Part shown: positions 52,131 to 61,484 of the stretch, one piece after another
How the letters are laid out: the number at the start of each line of letters is the position of its first letter
Numbering within the stretch: position 1 is the first letter of the stretch
Assembly: GCF_000155675.2 (NCBI RefSeq)
Contig: NC_020911.1
Span: 213,501-277,500, forward strand
Reading direction: 5' to 3'
DNA length: 64,000 nt
Origin: Octadecabacter antarcticus 307
GTDB lineage: Bacteria > Pseudomonadota > Alphaproteobacteria > Rhodobacterales > Rhodobacteraceae
Made by a program: the position numbers and the translations under genes
The notes under the pieces: generated by a model
Database searches by the model: none
Told to the model about the DNA's origin: nothing
What the model saw: the letters and a program-made list of their open reading frames with translations, nothing else

Positions 52131-53207
52131 TTATCCGGCTTTTAAGGCGGCTTCGATCTCCGCCTGTTTCAGGCCCGCCTGACCGATGACAACCAGCCGC
52201 GTCATGCGCGGGGCAGTGCCAAACGGTCGGTCGAAATACGTGTCCACGCGCGGCCCAACAGCCTGCAACGTCAGACGCATCGGTTTGCCGCTGATCGCCG
52301 CAAACCCCTTGAGGCGCAAAATATCATGGGCACGGATCACATCGGCGACCCTTTCTGCGAACGCAATGGCATCCTCGATTTCGCCCAATTCAACCACAAA
52401 GCTCTCAAACTCGTCATGGCCGTGCGCGTGTTCGCGCCCAGCTTCATGATCCCCGTGGTGGTCGTCATGATGGTCATCATGGTGGTGATGCACCTCATGG
52501 CGCGCGTCCAGATCGCCCTCAGCACCGACACCCTGACCGAGCAATATTTCAACCGGCAACGCGCCCATCGTCGCGGTCACAACCTGAACACCCTTGCGGG
52601 CTTCGGATTTCAGCACAGCGCGCAGATGATCCGCTTCACCGGTCGCCAGCAAATCCGCCTTGTTGACGACAATCATATCCGCGCAGGCAATCTGATCTTC
52701 AAACAATTCGGACAGCGGCGTTTCGTGGTTCAAATTCTCATCCTGCTTGCGCTGGGCATCCACGGCGGCGACATTATGCGCGAATTGTCCGTCAGACACA
52801 GCCTTGCCGTCCACCACTGTAATCACGCCATCTACCGTCACACGGGTCGAAATCCCGGGCCAGTTGAACGCGCGCACCAGCGGCTGCGGCAGCGCTAGTC
52901 CAGACGTTTCAATCACAATATGATCGGGCGGGTTATCGCGGCCCAACAGCATTTCCATCGTCGGGATAAATTCGTCCGCCACCGTGCAGCAGATACATCC
53001 GTTAGACAATTCAACGACGTCGTCTTCGCTGCATGTTTCAATGCCGCAGCCTTTCAGAATGTCGCCATCAACGCCCAGATCCCCAAACTCGTTGATGATC
53101 AGCGCGATGCGCTTGCCGTTGGCGTTTTCCAGCATGTGCCGGATAAGCGTGGTTTTACCCGCGCCGAGAAAACCAGTAACAACAGTGGCAGGAATCTTGG
53201 CAGCCAT
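52131..53207 (-). CDS. cobW: CobW-family GTPase metallochaperone
   Basis: A 358-residue COG0523 GTPase: Walker A GFLGAGKTTLIRHML, metal-binding C-x-C-C in NGCICCTVADEF, Walker B-like VIETSGLALPQPLV and base motif NKADLLA. A histidine/aspartate-rich insertion (about residues 238-265, HHHHDDHHDDHH and further His) can bind metal. CobW hands cobalt to the CobNST chelatase in aerobic B12 synthesis; the nearby cobN supports that over a zinc role. Confidence 0.93.
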   Translation of the reverse strand: MAAKIPATVVTGFLGAGKTTLIRHMLENANGKRIALIINEFGDLGVDGDILKGCGIETCSEDDVVELSNGCICCTVADEFIPTMEMLLGRDNPPDHIVIETSGLALPQPLVRAFNWPGISTRVTVDGVITVVDGKAVSDGQFAHNVAAVDAQRKQDENLNHETPLSELFEDQIACADMIVVNKADLLATGEADHLRAVLKSEARKGVQVVTATMGALPVEILLGQGVGAEGDLDARHEVHHHHDDHHDDHHGDHEAGREHAHGHDEFESFVVELGEIEDAIAFAERVADVIRAHDILRLKGFAAISGKPMRLTLQAVGPRVDTYFDRPFGTAPRMTRLVVIGQAGLKQAEIEAALKAG

Positions 53208-53269
53208 GGATTGTATCCTTATAAAGTGGTTCCAATGTGTGGCCCGGATGGGGCCGAAAGGAAAGTCAG

Positions 53270-53590
53270 ATGGCCGACACTTTTACTGAAAAGGGCGACC
53301 GTTTCATCGTATGCACCGGCTGTTCGGGCGGTGCGGATTTGGCGAAAGCCCTGATCGGGCGCGTTGCCGTCGAAACCACCGACTGCATGAACGTGTGCGA
53401 CAAGCCGATCAGCCTAGCGGTACGCGCGACGGGGAAAGCCGCCTATCTTTTTACCGGCGTTGACCCCGATGCACCCGAAGACATCGAAGCTTTTGCCAAA
53501 CTGTATGCCGCCAGCCCAGACGGGCAAATCATGGATGCGCGGCCTGCGGGGAACCTACGCTTTTGCCTTGTTGGGCGCATTCCGGCTTAG
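53270..53590 (+). CDS. DUF1636 protein (first copy)
   Basis: A 106-residue DUF1636 protein with the ferredoxin-like cysteine pattern CTGCSGGADLA and TTDCMNVCDKP, likely binding a metal or Fe-S cluster. It is divergent from cobW and lies 62 bp away, and ends overlapping the cbtA stop by four bases. A second DUF1636 gene is at 62419. Family members often sit in cobalamin gene clusters; exact role unknown. Confidence 0.82.
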   Translation: MADTFTEKGDRFIVCTGCSGGADLAKALIGRVAVETTDCMNVCDKPISLAVRATGKAAYLFTGVDPDAPEDIEAFAKLYAASPDGQIMDARPAGNLRFCLVGRIPA

Positions 53591-54270
53591 GCATTGTCGC
53601 GGGTCCAGAACCATGCCGCGAAGAAACCCAGACAGGTCCAACCGACAGCAGCCGTGCCCAAACTATACGACACAAATTGTGCAGACAATTCTGGCGGTGC
53701 CACACCCCAATAGGTGTCCAGCTGCGGCGCGCCAATAAACTGCGGCGCGGCCAGTAAAACAACACCCACCAGCGCGATAGGACCACGCAAAAACGCGATC
53801 ATCCACACCCCCAAACCTGACGCAATAAGGGTGCCAAGCCACCACGCCTGACGCGCTTCAACTTCAGCGCCAATCGTGCCGGGCAAAACTGGTGGTAACC
53901 CCATGGCAGGGGCCAACTGAATGGCGATAAACCCGCCCAGCCCCCAGATGATACCGCTACGGGCCGTGATGGTCGTAAAGCCCTTCATCTCGGTCATAGC
54001 CATTGCGGCCAGCAACAAGAATCCGAAACCAATATAGGTCACGATATTAAATCCGACTGTCATAGCATGGCGGCCAAAGTCGCCCCCTAATCCGGGCGAT
54101 CCGCGTTCGCTTTGGGGCGATCCATCAGTGACAAAATGAATCCGCTCGCCGGACTCGAAAAACTCCCCTTCGAGCAGCGTCGGAATAACGAAATAAAATT
54201 GCAACAGGGCGGCAATCAACCCTGCAACAACGCCAGCGAACACAGCGCTGGTCAGCAATTTAGCCGACAT
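53587..54270 (-). CDS. cbtA: Cobalt transporter subunit CbtA
   Basis: A 227-residue CbtA membrane protein with about five hydrophobic helices (LTSAVFAGVVAGLIAALLQF; FNIVTYIGFGFLLLAAMAM; SGIIWGLGGFIAIQLAPAMG; LGTLIASGLGVWMIAFL; LGTAAVGWTCLGFFAAWFW) and the family segment LGGDFGRHAMTVGFNIVTYIG. CbtAB is a B12-regulated cobalt uptake system. It follows cbtB by 18 bp. Confidence 0.92.
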   Translation of the reverse strand: MSAKLLTSAVFAGVVAGLIAALLQFYFVIPTLLEGEFFESGERIHFVTDGSPQSERGSPGLGGDFGRHAMTVGFNIVTYIGFGFLLLAAMAMTEMKGFTTITARSGIIWGLGGFIAIQLAPAMGLPPVLPGTIGAEVEARQAWWLGTLIASGLGVWMIAFLRGPIALVGVVLLAAPQFIGAPQLDTYWGVAPPELSAQFVSYSLGTAAVGWTCLGFFAAWFWTRDNA

Positions 54271-54288
54271 AATTTTATGTATTAACGC

Positions 54289-54453
54289 TTAGTGGCAGGG
54301 AAATGCCATGGCGTGGCGCTGGTCGTGGGCTGCACCATGCAGCACGGACGCTTGTGCATAGCCAGACGCGAACAACAACATCAGGCCAGCAAGGGTGGCG
54401 AATGCGATTGGCATCAATGAAAGATCTGCGCGGGTTTGTGTTGTTGTCGTCAT
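54289..54453 (-). CDS. cbtB: Cobalt transporter subunit CbtB
   Basis: A 54-residue single-helix protein (LMPIAFATLAGLMLLFASGY) ending in the CbtB metal motif H-G-A-A-H-D-Q-R-H-A-M-A-F-P-C-H, whose histidines are thought to bind cobalt. The ATG at 54453 is right for the family; the longer frame runs into the riboswitch. Confidence 0.92.
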   Translation of the reverse strand: MTTTTQTRADLSLMPIAFATLAGLMLLFASGYAQASVLHGAAHDQRHAMAFPCH

Positions 54454-54499
54454 GTGTCGTCTCCTATGTCCCGTCATCCCCGACGGGTCGGTTTCAATA

Positions 54500-54680
54500 C
54501 GCATGGCAGGTCTCCTGGCTCGCGGGTCAATGTGCGCTTCGCCCCCTTCCCGGTTTCCCAGTGGATTGGACGAACACTCACCGCTTACAGTCGCGGGGGC
54601 GGCTGTGGCATTTGGCCTCCTATATGGATCGGCCTGCACCACATTCCCATTTGATCCCCTGTCCAGCTTGGCCGGACAGA
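54500..54680 (-). promoter_or_regulatory. Cobalamin riboswitch upstream of cbtB
   Basis: Read on the minus strand: GGGAATGTGGTGCAGGCC, then a stem region, GCCACAGCCGCCCCCGCGACTGTAAGC (conserved core with the GCCAC and CGACTGTAAGC parts), and the 3' box GAGCCAGGAGACCTGCC at 54507-54523. This order is that of the AdoCbl riboswitch; it should shut off cbtBA when B12 is plentiful. Confidence 0.93.
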
Positions 54681-54971
54681 AATAGAACCATGCCCTGTTG
54701 TTGTGGGGCTTGTGACGTGGTCGGTCAAGGCTGTTTCCGGCGTGTTTAGGCCGTAACCGACGTGCCTTGGCTTTCTGCTGGAACCTCAAAGGTGAAATTT
54801 GAAATAGGCTAAATCCGCCGAAGCGGCGATATTTTTGAAACTAAGACAGGCGAAAAGCCGCAATATATTGTGGATAACCCGCTTGTTCCGGGCATATCCG
54901 GTAGGACTGCGTTGACTCGTCGGCGCACAGGCGGCGACAATACATCTACAGAATCAACGCGAGCAGCGCAC

Positions 54972-57900
54972 ATGCGGTTTTCCCGCCTTCGTCTTAATGG
55001 CTTCAAAAGCTTTGTGGACCCGACCGACCTGATCATTCAGGATGGGCTGACAGGCGTGGTCGGTCCGAACGGGTGTGGTAAATCAAATCTGCTCGAAGCG
55101 TTGCGTTGGGTCATGGGCGAAAACCGCCCCACCGCCATGCGCGGCGGCGGCATGGAAGACGTAATTTTTGCGGGTGCTGCGACCCGTCCAGCGCGCAATT
55201 TTGCAGAAGTTTCGTTGGTGATTGATAATGCCGAACGGCTTGCACCTGCTGCGTTCAACGATGCAGATAACCTTGAAATTGTGCGCCGGATTACCCGCGA
55301 TGTGGGGTCCGCCTATAAGGTTGGAGTCAAAGACGTGCGCGCCCGCGATGTACAGATGTTGTTTGCCGACGCGTCCACTGGTGCCCATTCGCCCGCGCTG
55401 GTGCGCCAAGGTCAGATTGCCGAACTGATCAATTCCAAACCCAAAGCCCGCCGTCGTATCCTTGAAGAAGCAGCAGGTATCTCCGGCCTCTACCAACGCC
55501 GCCACGAAGCGGAATTGAAACTCAAGGGCTCTGAACAAAACCTCGCCCGTGTGGACGATGTGATTGAACAACTGGCGACGCAACTCGCCGCGCTCGCACG
55601 TCAAGCACGTCAGGCCGCGCGCTACCGCGCCATTGGTGATGAGTTGCGCCAATCCGAAGGCCTGCTTTTGTACCGTCGCTGGAAAGAGGCGGATGAGGCC
55701 CGTGTTACCGCAGCTGATCAATTGCGCACCCGCACCACGGACGCTGCGGCGTCTGAAACCGCCGCACGTCAGTCTGCCAAAGTCCGCCAAGCATCCGAAG
55801 ACGCCCTCCCTGCCTTGCGCGAAGAAGAAGCCATCGCCGCCGCCGTCCTGCAACGCCTTCACGTACAGCGTGACACGCTTGCCGACCAAGAAGCCCGCGC
55901 CAAACAGACGATTGATGTCCTCACCAACCGGATTGAACAGCTTGCCCTAGATATGGACCGCGAAGCTGGCTTGAACAAAGACGCAGGCGAAACCATCGCC
56001 CGTTTGGAATGGGAAGCCGATGAGATCGCCAAAGCGGGTGCGGGGCACGATGCCCGTCTCGAAGATGCACGTGTGGCGTCCACTGATGGGGCGCAAATCC
56101 TCGCGGATCGCGAAGCCACTTTAGGGGAGATGACAGAAGACGTGGCGCGTCTGGCTGCGCGTCACCAATCCGCGCAACGCCTCATTGATGATTACCGAAA
56201 GACGCTTGCGAAAAATGAGGCGGAAGCCCAGCGTGCCATCGCTGCACGCGCCGATGCCACGGCGGCCCTCGCGAAAGCTGCGCAGGATTTTGAGGCGGCA
56301 AAAACCAGCGAATTAGTTGCACGCGCAACCGCTGATAAAGCCGAAGACATCCTAGCCGAAGCCGAAGCCGCCCGTGCCGATACGCAAAACCGTGAGGCCG
56401 ACGCGCGTGCCCTGCGATCAGAATCGGAAGGTGAGGCAAACGCCCTGCGCGCTGAAGCTGGCGCATTGGCCAAACTCGTGGACCGCGACAGCTCCGAAGG
56501 GTCCCAAATCATTGACCAGTTGCGCGTCGATTCCGGCTACGAAAAGGCCCTTGGCGCGGCCCTTTCTGATGACCTCAAAGCCCCTGCCGTCACGCCCGAT
56601 ATGGGGTCCGGCTGGGTGGCGCTTGCGGGTTATGCGAAACCGCAACTCCTCCCCGAAGGCGTTAAATCTCTGGCCAACTATGTCTCTGTCCCCAACGTCC
56701 TTGTGCGGCGAATGGGGCAGGTGGGCCTCGTTGATGCCAGCAACGGCGCGCGCTTGCAAAAGGATCTCGCACCCGGTCAACGGCTTGTCAGTATTGAGGG
56801 TGATTTGTGGCGTTGGGACGGGTTTCGCGCCGCTGCTGAGGATGCGCCGTCGGCAGCAGCGCTGCGCTTACAACAGCTTAACCGCTTGGAAGGGCTGAAA
56901 AAAGACCTGCACGATGCGACGTCCAAGGCGGATGGCATGCGCCAAGCGCACGAAATGCTCACGACACGTCTGGCGCAATTGGCGCAGGCCGATCAAGCCG
57001 CGCGCGATGCCCGCCGCGCCGCTGATGGGGCCGTTGGCGATGCTAACCGCGCGCTGTCGCGTGCTGAGGCGGACCGTACTCTGGCGGACGGAAAACTGGA
57101 ATCCAGCGGTCTTGCTGTGGCCCGCCATGAGGAAGAAGCGATGTCGGCCCAAAGTGCGTTGAGCGAAGCCGAAGGTACACTCAAGGGATTGGGCAATCTG
57201 AGTGAGGCACGCGGCCACGTCGAGGACATCAAAATGACCGTCGAGGCGGCGCGTATCACGATGATGTCAAAGCGGTCTGGCTATGATGAGGTCCGCCGGA
57301 CAGGCGAGGCCCGCACCAAACGCAGCCAAGAAATCACCAAAGAAGTCAGCGGCTGGAAACACCGCCTTGAGACGGCGAACAAACGATCAGATGAGCTGCA
57401 AGACCGCAAGGAAACGTCGCAAGATGAACTGAAAGAAGCGATGACTGCGCCCGATGAAATCGCCGCCAAACGCGATGAACTCGCCGATGCAATCGGTGAA
57501 GCAGACGACCGGCGCAAAGACGCCGCCGATACGCTGGCCCTGTCAGAAACCAACCTGCGCGAAGCAACCATGGCCGAACGCGACGCCGAACGCGCTGCGT
57601 CAGAAGCCCGCGAAGCCCGCGCAAGATCAGAAGCCCGTGCCGATGCCGCCAAAGAAACCGTAGACTACGCTGCGACCCGCATTCATGAAGCGTTGAACGC
57701 GACACCGCAAAACCTGCTCGAACAGCTTGACGTTGATCCCGACAAGATGCCGGCATCCGATGCGATTGAAAACGACGTCAATCGTTTGAAACGCCAACGC
57801 GATGCGCTGGGCGCTGTGAACCTGCGCGCCGAAGAAGACGCCAAGGAAGTACAGACGGAACACGATTTTCTGGCGCGCGAAAAGACCGACCTTGACGATG

Positions 57901-58427
57901 CAATCCGCGCGCTGCGCAGCGGAATCGCGAGCCTGAACAAAGAAGGCCGCGAACGCCTGCTGACCGCGTTTGAACAGGTTAATGAATCGTTCGGCACCCT
58001 GTTCAAACACTTGTTCGGTGGCGGCGAAGCAAAGCTGGTTCTGGTCGAATCCGATGACCCGCTTGACGCCGGACTTGAGATTATGTGCCAGCCCCCCGGC
58101 AAAAAACTCAGCACGCTGAGCCTGCTGTCCGGTGGCGAACAAACCCTCACGGCGATGGCGCTTATTTTTGCGGTCTTCCTTGCGAATCCTGCGCCGATCT
58201 GTGTGCTGGATGAGGTTGACGCACCGCTGGATGATGCCAACGTCACCCGCTTTTGTGACATGCTTGATGAAATGACCCGCCGCACTGATACGCGCTTCCT
58301 GATCATCACGCACCATGCTGTCACCATGTCACGGATGGATCGTTTGTATGGCGTCACGATGGGTGAACAGGGCGTCAGCCAGCTGGTGTCTGTCGATCTG
58401 AAAGCTGCCTCAACGATGGTGGCATAA
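54972..58427 (+). CDS. smc: Chromosome segregation protein SMC
   Basis: An 1151-residue SMC ATPase for chromosome compaction. Walker A is VVGPNGCGKSNLLEALRWVMGE (residues 30-51). Long coiled-coil arms rich in Ala, Glu and Arg flank a hinge at about residues 510-640 (SEGSQIIDQLRVDSGYEKAL). The C-terminal head has the signature LSGGEQTLTAMALIFAVFLA and Walker B PICVLDEVDAPLDD. The ATG at 54972 gives the family start MRFSRLRLNGFKSFVDPT. Divergent from cbtB across the riboswitch region. Confidence 0.96.
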   Translation: MRFSRLRLNGFKSFVDPTDLIIQDGLTGVVGPNGCGKSNLLEALRWVMGENRPTAMRGGGMEDVIFAGAATRPARNFAEVSLVIDNAERLAPAAFNDADNLEIVRRITRDVGSAYKVGVKDVRARDVQMLFADASTGAHSPALVRQGQIAELINSKPKARRRILEEAAGISGLYQRRHEAELKLKGSEQNLARVDDVIEQLATQLAALARQARQAARYRAIGDELRQSEGLLLYRRWKEADEARVTAADQLRTRTTDAAASETAARQSAKVRQASEDALPALREEEAIAAAVLQRLHVQRDTLADQEARAKQTIDVLTNRIEQLALDMDREAGLNKDAGETIARLEWEADEIAKAGAGHDARLEDARVASTDGAQILADREATLGEMTEDVARLAARHQSAQRLIDDYRKTLAKNEAEAQRAIAARADATAALAKAAQDFEAAKTSELVARATADKAEDILAEAEAARADTQNREADARALRSESEGEANALRAEAGALAKLVDRDSSEGSQIIDQLRVDSGYEKALGAALSDDLKAPAVTPDMGSGWVALAGYAKPQLLPEGVKSLANYVSVPNVLVRRMGQVGLVDASNGARLQKDLAPGQRLVSIEGDLWRWDGFRAAAEDAPSAAALRLQQLNRLEGLKKDLHDATSKADGMRQAHEMLTTRLAQLAQADQAARDARRAADGAVGDANRALSRAEADRTLADGKLESSGLAVARHEEEAMSAQSALSEAEGTLKGLGNLSEARGHVEDIKMTVEAARITMMSKRSGYDEVRRTGEARTKRSQEITKEVSGWKHRLETANKRSDELQDRKETSQDELKEAMTAPDEIAAKRDELADAIGEADDRRKDAADTLALSETNLREATMAERDAERAASEAREARARSEARADAAKETVDYAATRIHEALNATPQNLLEQLDVDPDKMPASDAIENDVNRLKRQRDALGAVNLRAEEDAKEVQTEHDFLAREKTDLDDAIRALRSGIASLNKEGRERLLTAFEQVNESFGTLFKHLFGGGEAKLVLVESDDPLDAGLEIMCQPPGKKLSTLSLLSGGEQTLTAMALIFAVFLANPAPICVLDEVDAPLDDANVTRFCDMLDEMTRRTDTRFLIITHHAVTMSRMDRLYGVTMGEQGVSQLVSVDLKAASTMVA

Positions 58428-58443
58428 CTAGAGCTAAACTTTG

Positions 58444-59352
58444 TTAGAACGGCAGGTCTTCGACCTTCTCTTTCAGCGCCAAATCAGCCTCAACCAACAG
58501 CCCTTCAGCCGTCAACGCGGCGATCAATTCGGGGTCGGCTGTCTGTGTTGTTGTGTAAAATGCATCAACCTCAGCGACTGACGCCTCGTCAAGAAAAGCC
58601 GCCAACACTTCGTTGAACCGATACGCCCCGTTGGTCACGCGGTGTGGCAATGCCGCAAGCCACGCGGCGCGATCCTGCGCGTGAAAATGCAGAACCATCA
58701 AATCTGGATGCAACGGCAGGCGTATTCGTGGTCCATCCATTCCGATTGTCCCCACATGAATCCGCGGCACAAATCCTTTGATGCCGGTGCGAAACAGGCT
58801 TTTACCAACCTTATGGCTCAGCATATTTGTGCGCAGGATCAGGGTATAATCGCCGAGTACCGCATGTTTGCGTTCATCCGATGTCCCGTCGGGAAAAGGC
58901 AGGCGAAACTGCCGCGCGGTAAAGATATCATCGGGCAGTGCCGAATCGTGCAATGCCTCGGCAGGGCGGGCACGCAGAAAGGGGCTGTCGTCGGTCCAAT
59001 CGGCCAAAATCTCAGCGATTGGGCGCTTGGGGTACAGGTATTCGTCGACGTCCAAGTGGGCGATCACGGGCAGTGGGGCCAATTCATAGATCCGCTGCAT
59101 ATTATGTGATTGCCGCGCCTCTTGCTTCTTTGGGCGAAACCCCTTTTTAGACCAATATTCTTTATCACACAGCACCGCTGTGACCCCGTCCAACTGGTTG
59201 ATAACATGGGCCGATACCTCATCGGCGTCATCCAAGTGCACCCAGATATGCGCAGCGCCGATATGGCGATGCCACGCGACAAACGCCAAAATCTGGACAA
59301 GTGGCGCCTTTACGGTCGTGCAGACGCCCCATTCGTTTGGCGGGTCGGACAT
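58444..59352 (-). CDS. Glycosyltransferase family 2-like protein
   Basis: A 302-residue protein of the Glyco_tranf_2_4 group: VCTTVKAPLVQILAFVAWHR, the DxD region VIAHLDVDEYLYP near residue 95, and MLSHKVGKSLFR. Such proteins are linked to surface polysaccharide, but the acceptor is unknown. ATG 59352 (MSDPPNEWG) is chosen over 59397 because homology begins just after. It converges with smc 16 bp from its stop. Confidence 0.78.
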   Translation of the reverse strand: MSDPPNEWGVCTTVKAPLVQILAFVAWHRHIGAAHIWVHLDDADEVSAHVINQLDGVTAVLCDKEYWSKKGFRPKKQEARQSHNMQRIYELAPLPVIAHLDVDEYLYPKRPIAEILADWTDDSPFLRARPAEALHDSALPDDIFTARQFRLPFPDGTSDERKHAVLGDYTLILRTNMLSHKVGKSLFRTGIKGFVPRIHVGTIGMDGPRIRLPLHPDLMVLHFHAQDRAAWLAALPHRVTNGAYRFNEVLAAFLDEASVAEVDAFYTTTQTADPELIAALTAEGLLVEADLALKEKVEDLPF

Positions 59353-59363
59353 CGCGTCGGGCC

Positions 59364-60542
59364 TCAAATCGCGTTCAACAACGCAGCCGTCGGCCAAGCA
59401 TCCGCAGGTAACCCAAGCCGCGTTTGTTCCGCTTGAATGGCGATGCGTGATCGCGCCCCTAAAATACCATCCGCCCCGCCGACATCGTGTCCGCGCGCTT
59501 CCAATTTGCGTTGCAACGCTTGGATCTGTTCACCGCTTAACCCCGCATCCGGATTGCCCGCATCATAGACAGGCGCACCCTGCAAACGCGTCCCGAAATA
59601 GGCCGCCGTCAGCACATAAACGAACGATTGGTTCCACTCAAAATACACATCGAAATTCGGATAGGCGAGGAACGCTGGACCCGCGCGGCCCATCGGTAAA
59701 ATCAACGACGCCTGCAAATCTGCCAAGCGGCCGGTGCGCGCAGAAACCCCCATTGCTGCCCAGTCACCTGTCGATAATTTCGTTTCGGTTCCCGACAATG
59801 CCCAGTCCATCACAGCTGGAACCGTGACTTCCTGCAACCACGGCTGCCCCGCTTGCCAGCCCAGCGATGACAAAACCGACGCCCCTGACAACAACGCATC
59901 AGGCGCAGATGTTTTCAACGACACATGCCCATCGCCGTCCCCATCACGCCCGTTTTCAATGATGTCACGGGGCAACATTTGCACCATGCCAATCTCACCT
60001 GCCCACGCGCCTTTTGTGGTTGCGGGGTCAAGATCCCCACGGGCAAACAACTCCATCGCGGCAAAAACCTGTGGGCGGAACAGCTCTGGTCGGCGGCAAT
60101 CATGCGCCAAAGTCACCAGTGCGTTGCGGGTGTTGAAATCACCCTGCACCGCGCCAAAATCTGTCTCGAACGCCCAGAATGCCAGCAACACGCCGCGCGG
60201 AATCCCGTATTCAGCCTCAATACGATCAAATATGGCATCTTGCCGTTGCGCCTGCGCGCGCCCGTTTTCAATCCGGTTGTTTGAAATTAGGCGCCGCGAA
60301 AAGTCGATGAAATCACGCTGAAAGAACCCCTGTGATCGATCCGCAGTCAACACCGCTTGATCCCGCTGCGCCCCTGCCAAAAACCCTTCGGCGGTTGCGC
60401 GGTCAATGCCACTCAGCGCGGCCTCATCGACCAACCCGCCCATGAATGCGACAAAACTCCCACCACAGGTTTGTGCCGCCACTGGTGTAACAAAGACGGG
60501 TGCTGCAATAATGGATAACGAAACGGCCAGTGATTTTAGCAT
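59364..60542 (-). CDS. Lytic murein transglycosylase with peptidoglycan-binding domain
   Basis: A 392-residue MltB-type transglycosylase. Sec signal (MLKSLAVSLSIIAAPVFVTPVAAQ), SLT/MltB catalytic domain (about 30-330) with FWAFETDFGAVQGDFNTRNAL holding the catalytic Glu, GAWAGEIGMVQMLPRDIIENG and GWQAGQPWLQEV, then a C-terminal PG-binding helix bundle (EQIQALQRKLEARGHDVGGADGILG). It cleaves glycan strands to anhydromuropeptides in the periplasm. Confidence 0.9.
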   Translation of the reverse strand: MLKSLAVSLSIIAAPVFVTPVAAQTCGGSFVAFMGGLVDEAALSGIDRATAEGFLAGAQRDQAVLTADRSQGFFQRDFIDFSRRLISNNRIENGRAQAQRQDAIFDRIEAEYGIPRGVLLAFWAFETDFGAVQGDFNTRNALVTLAHDCRRPELFRPQVFAAMELFARGDLDPATTKGAWAGEIGMVQMLPRDIIENGRDGDGDGHVSLKTSAPDALLSGASVLSSLGWQAGQPWLQEVTVPAVMDWALSGTETKLSTGDWAAMGVSARTGRLADLQASLILPMGRAGPAFLAYPNFDVYFEWNQSFVYVLTAAYFGTRLQGAPVYDAGNPDAGLSGEQIQALQRKLEARGHDVGGADGILGARSRIAIQAEQTRLGLPADAWPTAALLNAI

Positions 60543-60578
60543 AGCACCTCTTTCTGTTTCGGACAGATTAACGCACCT

Positions 60579-61484
60579 TCACAGCAGTGCAATCCCAACC
60601 GCGCCACCAACTGCGACAGCGGCGGCTATTGCCCATGACTTCCACAGCAACCCGATTGCGGCGTCCACATCGTTCGGTCCCGCATCCTTGCGCCCCTCGG
60701 GGTTCACCCATGGGAAATCCTCGCGCACACCATCATAGCTGCGCGGTCCCGACAGCGACACACCAAGGGCGGGGGCGATTGCCGCCTCGGGCCAGCCCGC
60801 ATTCGGGGATCGGTGCAGCACTGCATCGCGCGTGATATCGAGCCACGATGCACGCCCATCAGCGACGTACCATATTAAAAACGCGGTGAACCGTGCAGGA
60901 ACCCAATTCAGCACATCATCAAGCTTTGCCGCCGCCCATCCAAACGCTGCGTATTTTTCCGTCCGATAGCCAATCATGCTGTCAGCGGTGTTCACAATCT
61001 TATAGGCCAAAAGCCCCGGCAAACCCGCAACCGCGAACCAAAACACCGGTGCGATCACCCCATCGCTTAGGTTTTCCGCCGCACTTTCAATCGCCCCGCG
61101 CGCGACCGCAGGCCCATCCATTGCACGCACATCGCGCCCCACGATCATCGCCACTGCACCGCGCCCGTCGCTCACCGATAGGCGCAACGCATCGGCCACC
61201 TTTTGCACATGCTGCACCAAAGACCGCTGCGCGAGCAGCATCGCCCCCACGATGACCTCAGCCCAGATACCCGGTAGGGCAGCCATAACCAGCCCGACAA
61301 CCAACGCCCCACTGACCATCACCACCACAGCCAGAACACCGGCCCTTCGCGTTTTGTTATTCAGCACGGCGTCCAATTTCGCCACGACGCGGCCCATCAG
61401 AACGGCGGGATGCGGGATGCGGTCCCAAAGCCACTTCGGTTCCCCGAAAATCGCGTCCAACACCATGGCCAACACCAGCGCCAT
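60579..61484 (-). CDS. cobD: Adenosylcobinamide-phosphate synthase
   Basis: A 301-residue CbiB/CobD membrane enzyme that attaches aminopropanol phosphate to adenosylcobyric acid. Motifs: VLDAIFGEPKWLWDRIPHPAVLMG at the start, VGRDVRAMDGPAVARGAIESAAENLSDGVIAPVFW, and VNTADSMIGYRTEKYAAFGWAAAKLDDVLNWVPAR. ATG 61484 overlaps the cobC stop. The name cobD follows Pseudomonas/Rhodobacter usage (cbiB in enterics). Confidence 0.93.
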   Translation of the reverse strand: MALVLAMVLDAIFGEPKWLWDRIPHPAVLMGRVVAKLDAVLNNKTRRAGVLAVVVMVSGALVVGLVMAALPGIWAEVIVGAMLLAQRSLVQHVQKVADALRLSVSDGRGAVAMIVGRDVRAMDGPAVARGAIESAAENLSDGVIAPVFWFAVAGLPGLLAYKIVNTADSMIGYRTEKYAAFGWAAAKLDDVLNWVPARFTAFLIWYVADGRASWLDITRDAVLHRSPNAGWPEAAIAPALGVSLSGPRSYDGVREDFPWVNPEGRKDAGPNDVDAAIGLLWKSWAIAAAVAVGGAVGIALL